From: Sorex araneus
Taxonomy: Eukaryota; Chordata; Mammalia; Eulipotyphla; Soricidae
Direction: 5' to 3'
Length of the DNA: 64,000 nt
Assembly (NCBI RefSeq): GCF_027595985.1
Contig: NC_073303.1
Coordinates: 374,249,803-374,313,802, forward strand
Within the stretch, counting starts at the first letter, position 1. Each line of letters begins with the position of its first letter. The translations under genes were made by a program, and so were the position numbers. Of this stretch, positions 12,062 through 22,615 are shown piece after piece. A model generated the notes under the pieces. It saw nothing but the letters and a program-made list of their open reading frames with translations. It had not been told where the DNA came from and did not search any database.

Positions 12062-12092
<31 letters not shown>

Positions 12093-12202
12093 CAAAGAGG
12101 AGGAGGAAGTGGTGGAGGGGTAAAAGGACAAAGAGGAGGAGGCAGAGGAAGAGGAAGAGGAAGAGGAGGAGGAGGAAGAGGAGGAGAAGGAGGAGGAGAC
12201 TA
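12041..12202. repeat. (AGG/GAA)n polypurine tract
   Basis: About 160 bp of almost pure purine on the plus strand, directly downstream of a SINE-A body. The serine- and arginine-rich frames across it are artefacts. Confidence 0.95.
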
Positions 12203-13560
12203 ATTTCTGTAACAAAAGGTTGTAACAGGGGAATCTGCGAGAAAAGACCCTTTTTAACAAATTCTTCCCAACTTCATACTCAACAGCAGGAAAACAGCCT
12301 CTCAGGAAAATGCACCCCATTGCAAGCTAAACACTGACGATGGCTAATTGCAAAGCCCCGGTCACTGCAGCAGTAACGCCTCCACTTCTACTTACCAGCA
12401 AGGACTCTGCAGAGCAAGAAAATATGCAAGACACAACCTGACTTCAAATTCTAAGAGTTCATTCCAGTCCACAAGGTAGACTTTGCAAAATTAATATACT
12501 CCTTTCACTTCTTTCCCCCACCTCACTCTAAGCTTCAGGTCATTAAATGTGTCCACTAACATGGAAACACATACTCAGCTTCAAAAATCAAAACTGCCAT
12601 CTCCACACGGAGTCCCAAAGTCTCGAGTTCCACCTGGACAACCTTGAGCTGAATTGCAATCTGAATTGTGTTCAGCCCCACTTCCAGATGAAGTAGCCTC
12701 CACGGGATGTGAACGGGGCCCCGGGTCACGCCACTTCCAGAAGCGGACTCAAGAGTGAAAAGAAACGAGGGATTTCCCTTTTTCGATCTGGAGCGGAGAG
12801 TTCTTTGTCCCCAGAAACAGTCCGTGGTTGAATCTGTGTGTTTCAGTCACTCGCTGAGACAATTCTACCACAGTATCCACTGGCGTGCCTGCAGGTAGAG
12901 GTGCAAGAATGCTCCGTGATGAGAGACTCAGTGGAATCCAGTCAGAACATGAGGCCCATTGAACTTGGAAGGGAAAAGATGGGAAAGAAAATCACAGGAG
13001 GCTTTCCTGCTTCAGCAGAAGTGGAAACCTAGAGCTCAGTCCCAATGCGAGCCTGATGGTTTCAGTTCCCTGCGTTAAAACAGACCTTGGGGATAGAAGT
13101 TGGGGTTATCAACGAAGTGGAGGTAGCGGACAACAGGCCCCGAGTCTTTAGCATCATCAGATACAGGCTGTTCTCAGCACCTCTAAGCTAGGAGGCACCA
13201 GGGATCTGCACTGCAAAAGTCCATGGTTGAATGCACTGAATAACACAAGCTCTCTTAAGGGGAAACCGTGATGGGTAGGGATTCAGAGATCTCACTGAGT
13301 CTACTGGAGGGGAGGGAGATTGGGGGAGTGAGGGACAGGGACCTCTCAATACACTGGGGCCCAATGGTTAGCGCAAGGTATGATTCTCTCCTCTAGAGTA
13401 CGAGAGCAATTTACAATCGATTGCAGTTCACTCAGATCCCCCATCAGATTTTAAGCTTTGTGTGTTTGGGGATGTATCTGCTTGGTTCATGTGTCGATTC
13501 GAAGTGCTTAGCTGTGAATTACCTTTCAGATATCCAGCTTACATGATTGAAAGTAACATT
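12203..13560. other. Unique DNA, moderate GC
   Basis: No repeat family, RNA gene or credible coding exon recognised. Confidence 0.5.
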
Positions 13561-13577
13561 AAAAAAGCAGAACAAAA

Positions 13578-13632
13578 ACTCATGGTGATTCACTAATTTA
13601 AATACATAAATAAATAAATACATATTTTTTTT
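13578..13632 (+). mobile_element. Very short L1 3'-end insertion
   Basis: Only about 55 bp: the L1 terminus 'catggtgattcactaattta' (compare 17959-17979) and an AT-rich tail. It lies between 'aaaaaagcagaacaaaa' (13561-13577) and 'aaaaaagcagagcaaaa' (13634-13650), a roughly 17-bp duplication with one change. Confidence 0.75.
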
Positions 13633-13676
13633 AAAAAAAGCAGAGCAAAATAGGTAGAAAAGTCATCATCTGAGCC

Positions 13677-13718
13677 CTTAGGTTACCTAGAAAACCTATG
13701 TTTTCTAGGTAACCTAAG
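13677..13718. repeat. Perfect hairpin, 19-bp arms, 4-nt loop
   Basis: 'cttaggttacctagaaaac' (13677-13695), loop 'ctat', then the exact reverse complement (13700-13718). No repeat family explains it. The flanks 'cc' and 'aaatg' give no target duplication. Confidence 0.95.
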
Positions 13719-13764
13719 AAATGTGGAAAAAAAAGGATTTTATTTTGCTCATCAATAATTTATT

Positions 13765-13940
13765 TGTGGACCAGAGTGATAGTGTAGCTTTCAGGGCTCT
13801 AACTTTACACACAGCTGACCTGGGTTTGATCCTTGGTACCACAGATAGTACCCTGAGTCCCAACAGGAGTGATTCCTGAGCACAAAACAAAGAGTAAACC
13901 GTGATCGCTGCTGTGCATGCCCTCTGTCTCCTACCTCCCA
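13765..13940 (+). mobile_element. Old SINE-A
   Basis: Head, B box ('gacctgggtttgatcc') and body ('caggagtgattcctgagcac') are readable; the A-rich tail is degraded. Confidence 0.8.
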
Positions 13941-14380
13941 AAAAACCCCACCTAATTTGGTCAAAGAAATTATTTGACACCACAAAACAAATTTAGCAAA
14001 GTTTTTTTTTTTCAACTTCTAATGTTCTTTCAAGGTAAAATTATTTTGTATGTATGGAGATATGCTACCATTAAGGTCAAAATCTTAACCAGACATTAGA
14101 GTGTAATCTAGGCTTGGGAAAATGTTTGAGAATCTACGTTTTTCCCCTTGATTTACATACAAGTATACCTAACAGGCAAAAAATTTTTATGTCTATAACA
14201 GCCACTTTCATCTCTGTTTCTAACTCAATCAAAGATCAATCTTCCCTTCAAATCGCACATTATACAGGGAGAGTCAGTCAGAAACCCGAGTGTCCCCAAA
14301 ACATTCTCTGAGATCTACCGGGCTGAGATGACAGTAACTGTGAGCACTGTTCCACACAGAGCACAAATGAGCACATTAGG
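13941..14380. other. Unique AT-rich DNA
   Basis: Nothing recognised. Confidence 0.5.
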
Positions 14381-15360
14381 AAAATGGGGCGCGGAGGAGG
14401 TGGGGGTGCTAGCAGGAACCCAGAGCGAGTGACGGGAAGAGCAGACGCAGTGTTAGGAGACAGAAGCAGGATTCCGGCACAGCACTTCCTGCCCCGGCCC
14501 TCCCCCAAGAAGAAGCGATGTCTGCCAGGTTCTAAAAAGTGCCCAGGAAGAGGGTCACAACGCAGTGCAAGCAGCAACACGGGCGTGAACAAGGCTCAAG
14601 ACTCCCAGCCCAGCAGGCGTCTTCCTGCAGCCTCCCCCTGCAGTGCCCGTCACTGACCGGTGTAGTCCCTACACCCCTAAGTGCCAGCCCTCAGCTTTCC
14701 GCGGCCCCCGAGCTGCAGGACAGATCCATTAGCTGGCCCCAGGCTCCAGGTGAAACCCCAGGCCCCTGGAGCACCTCAGCGGGAGCTTCTACAGGGCGGA
14801 GCCCCCACACCTTCTCCTTAAAGTCCCAGCATGGATGGGAGGGAGGTTGCTTGGCAATCAATCACCCTAAGGGTGGTGTTTCGCAGACAGGCCAGCTGGG
14901 ATAGATGCAAACCCTGCTCCAGGCTCCACCCTGCGATGTGGACACTCTCCAGGATGCATGAACTCTGCTTTGCTAGAAGAAAAATAAAAGACAATTAAGG
15001 ATTCCGACAAAAATTCTTAATTGATTTCCAAGAGGCAAAGCAATAATGTGTTCCCCGCAGGCATGCTTGCTCCTTCAGAAAACAAAAACTGCTCTCCGTG
15101 GGCGAGGGGTGGAAGGGGGAAAACCCGTTCCTAGAGGACTCGCGCTTGGCAGATAAAAACAGCTGCTTTACTGTCACTGGAGTCGGTGGAGAATTCAGCG
15201 ATGAGGGAGGACCCAGTCGGTCCCTCTCCCTGGGGGATCGTGTTTGCCACCTGCAGACACTGTCTGCAGCGTTTTGTCCAGAGGAAACGTCCTCCTTAGA
15301 CTGGCCTCTGTTTTACTCTTTCCCTGGCCTTCGTCCATTTAAGGTATGTAATTTAAGGAG
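14381..15360. other. GC-richer unique block
   Basis: GC content rises clearly against both flanks and several CpGs occur near 14384-14500 and 15090-15260. Overlapping 90-136 codon frames reflect the composition. It could be a conserved non-coding or regulatory segment; no promoter motif or splice structure is convincing. Confidence 0.4.
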
Positions 15361-15649
15361 TAAATAATAGGTCTCTGTCCTTTATCTGCACTTAAGAAAC
15401 GCCCCAGAGTCTGGATAAATTGAGTAAAACATACTCTAAAAGAGCTTCCTACATCAGTTGGAGCAGAAGTTTCAAAACTACAAGAGTATTTCCCTCCCAG
15501 CCGAGGACCCTGACCAAGTGAAGCCGAGGATGAATCTCAGCCACCTCTGTCCTTCCTTCAAGGACAGCAAACCAGCACTAGGTTCTCAAGCAGCAGAAAA
15601 AGCAAATTGCCACAGAGAAAATGGTGTTCTTTCTCTCATTGCACACCCT

Positions 15650-15775
15650 TGCAGTGCATGCGTGCGTGTGTGCATGTGTGTGTCTGTATGTCCGTGTGTC
15701 TCTGTACTCGTGCCTGTGTGTATGTATCTTTGCATGCGTGTGCCTCTGTGTCTGTGTATGCGCATGTCTGAAGTA
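15650..15775. repeat. Degenerate (TG/CG)n tract
   Basis: TGTG/TGCGTG repeats with frequent interruptions over about 125 bp. Confidence 0.9.
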
Positions 15776-15988
15776 AATAGCCTCATTCAGGAAATAAGAG
15801 AGATGAGAGCGAGGGGAAATGAAAAGAGAGAAAGAGCCACGGAGAAGAGAAACCGCATGCAGAGCTGAGACACGGACAGGTCCAGAAAGAACCGGACCAG
15901 GCATCCAGGTCTTTCCAGTGAGCTCACAGCTCTGCTGAAGAAACGAGGAGAGAAAGTATGAAAAAAAGAACACATATTGAAGTTTCAG

Positions 15989-16225
15989 GGGCCAGAGAGA
16001 TAGTACAGTGGTTAGGGCACTTGCCTCCCCCACAGTTGATCCTGGCGGTCATGGTCCCTTGAGCCCCCCCTGCAGTGGCCCCTGGGTCATGGTCCCTTGA
16101 GCCCCCCCTGCAGTGGCCCCTGGGTCATGGTCCCTTGAGCCCCGCCTGCAGTGGGCCCTGAGTGCAGAGCCAGGAGAAATCCCTGAGCACAGCTGGTGTG
16201 ACCCAAAACCAAAACCAAAGCCCCG
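15989..16225 (+). mobile_element. SINE-A with an internal 38-bp tandem expansion
   Basis: A 38-bp unit starting 'ggtcatggtcccttgagccc' begins at 16047, 16085 and 16123, lengthening the SINE body; the unit includes the SINE's own 'atggtccc...gagc' segment. Flanks are 'atattgaagtttcag' (15974-15988) and 'atatcgatgtttcag' (16226-16240). Confidence 0.93.
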
Positions 16226-16240
16226 ATATCGATGTTTCAG

Positions 16241-17747
16241 TATTGGGAGCATTTCATTTGAGAAATACTTTCTCCTACTTCTCAGAAAAAAGTTTTAGGA
16301 AACAAAATTGGTGTTTTTTTTTTAATATTGCTTTGTATTTTAATATGTAGGTATCATGGGAAATGAGAGGGCATATTTGGGGCCACATGAGTTTATAATC
16401 ACCTGTGTAAATGCTGCACCCCAAACCAAACAAACTGACAAATTATTTTCCTTATTTTTATACAGATAAAAATAAGACTGTGGGTAATAGTTTAGCCACC
16501 TATACAGGGTCAAGTTTACATTCAGAGATTAAATTTCTTCTTTGACTATTTCACCATTTCTAATTTTTCCTTATCTTTTTGAGATTTTCCAGGATTCTTG
16601 CACCATGCAAATATTCATGCATTATATCTTCAATATTCTTAGGTGACATGCAAACTTATTAATAAAGGGAAGATGATGGTAATAATTGCATAATTGTCAT
16701 TTTATACTGAAAACTGAAATATTTTAAATGGAGGATAACATCATTAAATATATAGTGTTTTCTTCAAACATAAGCTTGTATAACAAAAGAACTGTGAACA
16801 AAATGTATTTAAAGATAAAATGGATTGATAAATATACAAATAGCATGACCTTAGACCAAGTACAATGATAGATAGCCATAAATGTTTTATTATCTCTTTA
16901 TAATATATATGTAATTTCAACTAACAAGGCTATATAAATATGACTGGTAGAAAAGAGATTTATACTGCAATTGTTATAGAAAATATGGTACATATAATAG
17001 AAATAAAATTAAATTCTTTTTTAGATAATAAAATAACTTGAGAGTTTAAGAAAAAAATGCAGCCATGTTAGGGAGTGTTTTCAGTTGTAAAGTGTATGGC
17101 TTGAATTCAGTACTTGATGTCATCAAATAAATAATATATCTAATTGCAACAATTAAATTAAGGAAACACTGGAAGAAAAAACAGTGACGTTTTCTGATTT
17201 GAGGCACCTTACTTACAAATTCTTTAAATGAGATATTCATTCTCTTTGTAAGATATGTCTAAAAAAATCAAAGTCACGTTTGATCTATTTTCTCTCTTGT
17301 TACCATATTCATAACATCATCTTTATTTCAATAGTTATATATTCTATAAACTGATTGAGATTATTCTTTTTGAAATAAAGCTCTGCTTATAGCAGGATAT
17401 GTTTTTCACTTTCACTGTTTTGCCTTTAATGTGCTTTCGTTAACTTTATATGGAAGACAAAATAATTGGAAAAATTAAAACTCTTAAGATACAAAGAACA
17501 ATGGGGGCTATCGGAAAGGGCAATGGGAAGTGTTGGGAGAAGTGCATGAAATGGATAAAGAGGACCAGTTGAGTGATTGGTGGGTGGAAGCTAGATTTTA
17601 GGTGATGACATAATATGAAGTAAATAGATGTTGAACCACAATGGTGTAAAAAATTATACATAATTATAAACCAATGCTAGATAAATAAAATTATTGATAA
17701 AAACATACTACTAATAAATAAATTAATTAAATAAATGTCCATAAAGA
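16241..17747. other. Unique AT-rich DNA
   Basis: No repeat or gene recognised across 1.5 kb. Confidence 0.55.
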
Positions 17748-17758
17748 ATAAATGCATT

Positions 17759-17865
17759 GTGCTTGCTTCAGCAGCACATATATTAAAACTGGAATGATAC
17801 AGAGAAGATTAGCATGGCCCCTGAGCAAGGATGACACGCAAATTCGTGAAACGTTCCAAATTTTT
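17759..17865 (+). pseudogene. RNU6 (pseudogene): U6 snRNA retropseudogene (5' part of a chimera)
   Basis: A near full-length U6 copy from 'gtgcttgcttcagcagcac' to the terminal T run at 17861-17865. It keeps the ACAGAGA box ('atacagagaagattagcatg') and the stem region. From memory of canonical U6, about eight bases differ, mostly CpG-type transitions. Functional U6 is the catalytic core snRNA of the spliceosome and is driven by an upstream PSE and TATA. Neither is convincing here, and the copy is fused to L1 sequence, so it is a pseudogene. Confidence 0.95.
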
Positions 17866-17999
17866 ATGGAGAACGGGCACTGGTGGAGGGATGCGTTCAT
17901 GAACATTGTATGAGGGAAAAACAAGTTCTAACATGTGTGAATCTGTGTCTGTACCATCATGGTGATTCACTAATTAAAGAATAAAATAAATTTTAAAAA

Positions 18000-18188
18000 A
18001 TGAATCTTAATTATACTGTCTCATTTAATACATTGAAAATGCTGAAATTGGATAGCCACCTCTGTACCGTTATTGGGATCCTTTGTTATCTTATTTTTCT
18101 GTTTTCTATTATCTTATTTTTTGTTGTTGAACCCATTTATAGAAAATGGAAAAAAAAGTTGCAAGAAAAAAAAGAAAATGTACTTTAA
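18000..18188 (+). CDS. Possible 62-codon ORF in the transduced segment
   Basis: The frame starts at the ATG at the L1 poly(A) edge, with a second ATG at 18039. It encodes one strongly hydrophobic segment (about residues 24-43, rich in Ile/Leu/Phe) followed by a basic tail ('YRKWKKKLQEKKENVL'), the layout of a small single-pass membrane protein. AATAAA and poly(A) follow 55-75 bp after the stop. I recognise no family, and an AT-rich chance ORF is the simpler alternative. Confidence 0.2.
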   Translation: MNLNYTVSFNTLKMLKLDSHLCTVIGILCYLIFLFSIILFFVVEPIYRKWKKKLQEKKENVL

Positions 18189-18309
18189 ACAAACCTGGTT
18201 ATTTATTAAATGATTCACTGAAAAGAACAGAATATTGTGGAAAATAAACTAACAAGTATAATTTAAAAAAAAAAAGGATAAATGCATTGCATTTATTTTC
18301 TATCAAAGG

Positions 18310-18425
18310 AACAGGCTTTGCCTATGGGTGTGTGATGAAGGGGAACTGGGGTTTGAACCCATGGGAGCACATGTACAAAGTGACTGCAAAGTGATTGTGA
18401 CCACTGAACTATATTGTGGTTCCTT
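18310..18425 (-). mobile_element. Old tRNA-derived SINE remnant
   Basis: Read on minus, 'gttcagtggt' and 'gggttcaaaccccag' resemble A- and B-box spacing of the SINE-A head, strongly diverged. Confidence 0.45.
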
Positions 18426-19085
18426 GTTCTATTCTTTTACTCTCTGTGTCTTTGGAAATGTGATTATCCATATCCACCAGAACTACTTATAATCCCAAGC
18501 ATATATCTCATTTCTAATTATCTCAGTTCCACCTTGCCATGCTAGATTCTCCCACAGGGAGGTTATCCATTGTTCTTTGGAATGCCACACAGGGTAATCA
18601 CCTCAAGCCACTTGCAAATAGTCCTTTGTTTATAGTGTCAAGGAACTCACCATGCATTAATAAGTATTTGAATTCAAATCATTGTACCTGGGAAGTGTGA
18701 GGCATGTGAACATGAACAGAACAGAAAAACAGGTAAAAGCTCAAATGAATCAGACACAATAAGTTTAAAAGGAAGAAAGAAAGTTATTTGAATACTAAAT
18801 GAATCGTGTATGGAAATGGAGCAGGGAAGAGGAAGGTGTGCTTTCAACTGTAATCTTTGATTTCTGTAATGTCTGTCTTAGCAGAGACTCACCATTCTGA
18901 GCATGATCCAGCCAACAAAATAGTAATTTCTTCCAATGCATTATCTTGAGCTTAGATTTATTCCACTTTGCCATTTTTCATAGATTTTTCATGGACGCTA
19001 CTGCCTATGTGAGCTTTTTGACTTATATGCTGATTCTAAGACTAAGCTCATTTGTAGGATGCTCCTGAGTATACTTTTTTATACA
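18426..19085. other. Unique DNA
   Basis: Nothing recognised. Confidence 0.5.
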
Positions 19086-19087
19086 AT

Positions 19088-19312
19088 TATTTTTAATTTT
19101 ATTGAATCACTTTGAGATAGTTACAAGCTATCATGTTTGGATTACAATCACATAATCATCAAACACCCATCCCTCCACCAGTGCACATTCCCCACCACCA
19201 ATATTCCTGGTATACCCCCCTTTCCCACCCTCCCCCTGCCTCCATCAGGCAATATTCCCCATACTCTCTCTCTACTTTTGGGAATTATGGCTTGCAACAC
19301 AGAAACCTTTTG
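19088..19312 (-). mobile_element. 5'-truncated L1 3'UTR fragment
   Basis: The complement of the L1 terminus ('attgaatcactttgagatag') is followed by 'caaacacccatccctccacc', the C-rich tract and the 'ctctctctctactttt' region of the lineage seen at 51535-51990. Confidence 0.85.
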
Positions 19313-19339
19313 GAGCCCAGCAGTTGAAGATGCTGTTAA

Positions 19340-20090
19340 ACTCCTTGACAAAGATTAGACACACCCATACCTCTTAGTACATTGCATTCAATTATCTGAA
19401 CTACAGAACAGTTTAATTCATATCTAGGATTTTTTTCACTAACATTCATTCTGCATATCTGAGCACTAACAGTCTGATAGAATTTTATAATACAAATGGG
19501 AGGAAACAAATACCTAATTTTATACTTTGCTAATTGAAGTATAATAATATGGAGAGCACAGTAATGAAAGAATCTAGATCTCAAAAAGTTTTCATATGAA
19601 ATTTTTCATTATTCCTGGTAATAAATATTAGTGGTAGTATTAACTTAGAGGATATATAAGAGGATATATAAGAGGAATCAAAATTTATATCAAGTGTTTA
19701 TGGATAACAGTTATAGAACCTCTTGGAATTTGTCAGTACAGTTAGCCTTAAGAACACATGGTCTCCCAAAACCTAGGTCTTGTCAGAAAGGCTTCTGGCC
19801 TATACAATCATATTCATATTTTCTAATCCTGCTATGTAATGCCAGCTTCTGTTTCAAGCACGCAACAATCCCCTAATTTTTGTATATTTAACTACTATAT
19901 AAAAATAAATGTCCAGCTCAATGTTAAAAAATTACACACATGATTCCATGTGAAATAAAGATAAAAACATTTAATAAAGAGGAATTCTCTGTGGATTTGC
20001 TTATTGCATAGAGATTTATTTCCAACAGATTTCTATGCAGGTATTGCTTATATACTCTTCAATCAGTAGGTCAAGAAGTCTATGAACAAT
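19340..20090. other. Unique AT-rich DNA
   Basis: Only a 13-bp tandem duplication, 'gaggatatataa', at about 19657-19683 stands out. Confidence 0.5.
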
Positions 20091-20124
20091 CAATATATAT
20101 ATATACATCAACATATATATGTGT

Positions 20125-20162
<38 letters not shown>
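20090..20162. repeat. (TA)n-(TG)n microsatellite
   Basis: Short TATA tract followed by a long GTGT tract with two interruptions. Confidence 0.95.
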
Positions 20163-20354
20163 AAAAACATGTGGCTTCCTGAACACAGGAAGCTGTGCCT
20201 TTGGTCCATAGTTACAGAGGAAACGTTACCTGTGTTCAAGATAATTCTGCTGAATAATGTAAGAAGTCTAAAATAATTGCAAGTTACAAATTAACTATCT
20301 GTAGGTGTGCAGCAACTTTCATCTCTTTCTGCAGAAGAAAAACTGAAATTCAAA

Positions 20355-20534
20355 GGTCTGGAGCAATAGCACAGCGGGTAGGGCATTTGCCTTGCACGTG
20401 GCCAACGTGAGTTTGATTCCCAGCATCCCATATGGTCCCCCGAGCACCGCCAGGGGTAATTCCTGAATGCAGAGCCATAAGTAACCCCTGAGCATCGCCA
20501 GGTATGACCCCAAAAAGCAAAAAAAGAAAACCAC
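20355..20534 (+). mobile_element. SINE-A with target duplication
   Basis: Complete copy; 'aattcaaa' at 20347-20354 and 20535-20542. Confidence 0.93.
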
Positions 20535-20542
20535 AATTCAAA

Positions 20543-21625
20543 TTATGGTATTATTGAAAGTATCATTTAAACAGTGAAAAATACATCACAAATATTTTTC
20601 TAAACCTTATAATGAAAATTTCACTATTATTAATAGTTAGATATCAAACCTAATAAATTAGTCAGAAGCATTCATTTCACTGTGCAAAATCGATATATTG
20701 TACAACTACATCAGAAACATAAAACTCAAATGGCAAATTATTGAAAAATGTATTACTTATATAGTCAATTAATAAAAGGAACTTGAGCTAAGTTTTAATG
20801 GCAGTTGATGGAAGTAGAAAATATGAAGCAAAAATAAAAGGAATTTGACAATCTTTGCATATCTGCTTTATCTGAGTGTTTTTTAGTGAAAAAAAAAGAC
20901 TAAAATTGTTCATAAAAATTATAAACTTTGTCACATACCTGGAGGGTTTTTCTTAATTTTTTGTTACCCCTGCTAGTCAAATGAATAAATGAAGTGATAA
21001 ATATCAATACATTTTTCAAAGCTAAGAATTAATGCATTTTTTTTATCAGTCTACAGTCACTTTAGAGTGTTGTTTGGAGTCTGTGTAGTTTGAAATCTAT
21101 TGATCCAGTTTGCCATGGAACAAATAACCTCTCCCCTACAACACACACCTGGTCACTCATTGTATCACATTATTTGAAGAGGGAACTACCTTTGACCGTG
21201 AATAATATTGTCATCATGTGGCATCAAAGTCAGCTGAAAACCAAATAAATGGTGCTTATACTCATGAGAAATAATGCTGAAGCCTGTCAATGACACAACT
21301 CAGACCTTGCCTCACGTTAACTTCTATAGCACCATCCTAGCCAGACTTTTGCCTGGATAATGGGTCCTGGATATTGGAAAGGCTGATAAAACTTTTATGT
21401 TACAACTAGAAAAATCACAAGTACATTACGGCATAAATGATAGAGAAAACCAGATCACCTGTAAAGCCACTTTTCGCCCCTCTTCCCTGGTATCTGTTTG
21501 TCTTTAGCTTGCCTTGATTCACAGCGGTAGACTGGATTCACTAAGAGCAGCCATCCTGAATAATTTTGCCAACTTTTGATGGCTTCGTTATCAAGCTCAA
21601 TCCTGATCATGATGGAAACTATGCT
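20543..21625. other. Unique AT-rich DNA
   Basis: Nothing recognised. Confidence 0.5.
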
Positions 21626-21633
21626 AGGAAATA

Positions 21634-21888
21634 ATGTCACTGTCACTGTCACTGTCATCCCATTGCTCATCGATTTGCTCGAGTGGGCACCAATAACGCC
21701 TCCATTGTGAGACTTGTTGTTACTGTTTTTGGCATATCAGATATGCCATGGGTAGCTTGCCAGGCCCTGCCGTGTGGGCGGGATACTCTCAGTAGCTTGC
21801 CTTGCTCTCCGAGAGGGGCGGAGGAATCGAACCCAGGTCGTCCTAGTGCAAGTTGAACACCCTACCCACTGTGCTGTCGCTCCAGCTC
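21634..21888 (-). mobile_element. SINE-B with target duplication
   Basis: Tail is four TGTCAC units (minus strand: GTGACA). Flanks 'aggaaata' at 21626-21633 and 21889-21896 match exactly. Confidence 0.95.
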
Positions 21889-21896
21889 AGGAAATA

Positions 21897-22500
21897 CTAA
21901 AATTTGGATATTGCTCTGAAGTGTCATGTCCTATCTAGAAGTGCTTGAACTTTTGGTGGGCCGGGCAGAAGCTGAGGCCATTTACTATGACAAGAAAAAT
22001 GCCTGTGAGTGATCTGGGGGATTCCAGAGAGGGTCGAGTGAGCCCATATTGTAGGTGAGTACCTGCCCATATTGAACCCCAGCAGCCACAAACCTCCACC
22101 CTCCACAATTGCCTCCATGTTCCCAGCCAGGACAAGCCTCATTCAGAATTTAATCTGTTGGAAAAACTCAGGTATGCAGATTTTGTGACTGAAATCAGGC
22201 ATTCATGGGGTCTGGGGTGGGCTACCTCCCCGCATCTCCCTGTATTTCCAGAAGCACTGGCAGTCACACACACATTCCAAAGCCGCAACTCAGTTAAAAA
22301 TTTAACTGCAGCTGTATCATCCTCTGAAAAATTTTGGACTTCCTGGAGCATGAGTCGTCATTTGCGGTAGCAAAAATCCCAAACTCTACAACACTGATAA
22401 ACCAGGAGTAGGATACCAGATTGAATGGGATAAAATGTAGAAGGCAGCCAATGTTGAGTAACAATATAAACACAGAAGGTGTAACCTGTAAAGGAAGAAC
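21897..22500. other. Unique DNA
   Basis: No repeat or gene recognised. Confidence 0.5.
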
Positions 22501-22615
22501 AAGCAGCAGCAGTAGCAGCAGCCGGCGGAAAAGAAAGAGGAGGTGGAGGAGGAAGATGTGGAAAGGAAGAAGAGGAGGAGGAGGAGGAGGAGGAAGAAGA
22601 AAAAGAAGAAGACTC
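22500..22615. repeat. (AGC)n and (AGG/AAG)n polypurine tract
   Basis: CAG/AGC repeats lead into about 90 bp of GGA/GAA triplets. Unlike the tracts at 12.0 and 52.6 kb, no SINE lies directly upstream. Confidence 0.92.

Larger units (their letters stand above)
17759..18277 (+). mobile_element. U6 / L1 3' end / 3'-flank chimeric retrotransposition unit
   Basis: Order: U6 (17759-17865), L1 3' terminus (17866 to about 18000, matching 51862-51990), then about 265 bp of non-L1 sequence ending in AATAAA (18243-18248) and poly(A) (18265-18275). The exact 12-mer 'ataaatgcattg' lies at 17748-17759 and 18278-18289, so all three parts entered together. U6 joined to L1 at the U6 T run is a known template-switch product. 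The third part is best read as 3' transduction past the L1 poly(A) site. Confidence 0.88.

Noticed and set aside
11952..12337. Long serine-rich (minus) and arginine/lysine-rich (plus) open frames
   Set aside because: They are translations of the (AGG)n tract at 12041-12202 and have no non-repeat coding content.
15458..15868. Cysteine/valine-rich 136-codon frame
   Set aside because: The distinctive part is the (TG)n tract at 15650-15775.
17759..17865. Functional U6 snRNA gene
   Set aside because: No upstream PSE/TATA arrangement, several substitutions and fusion to L1 inside a target duplication.
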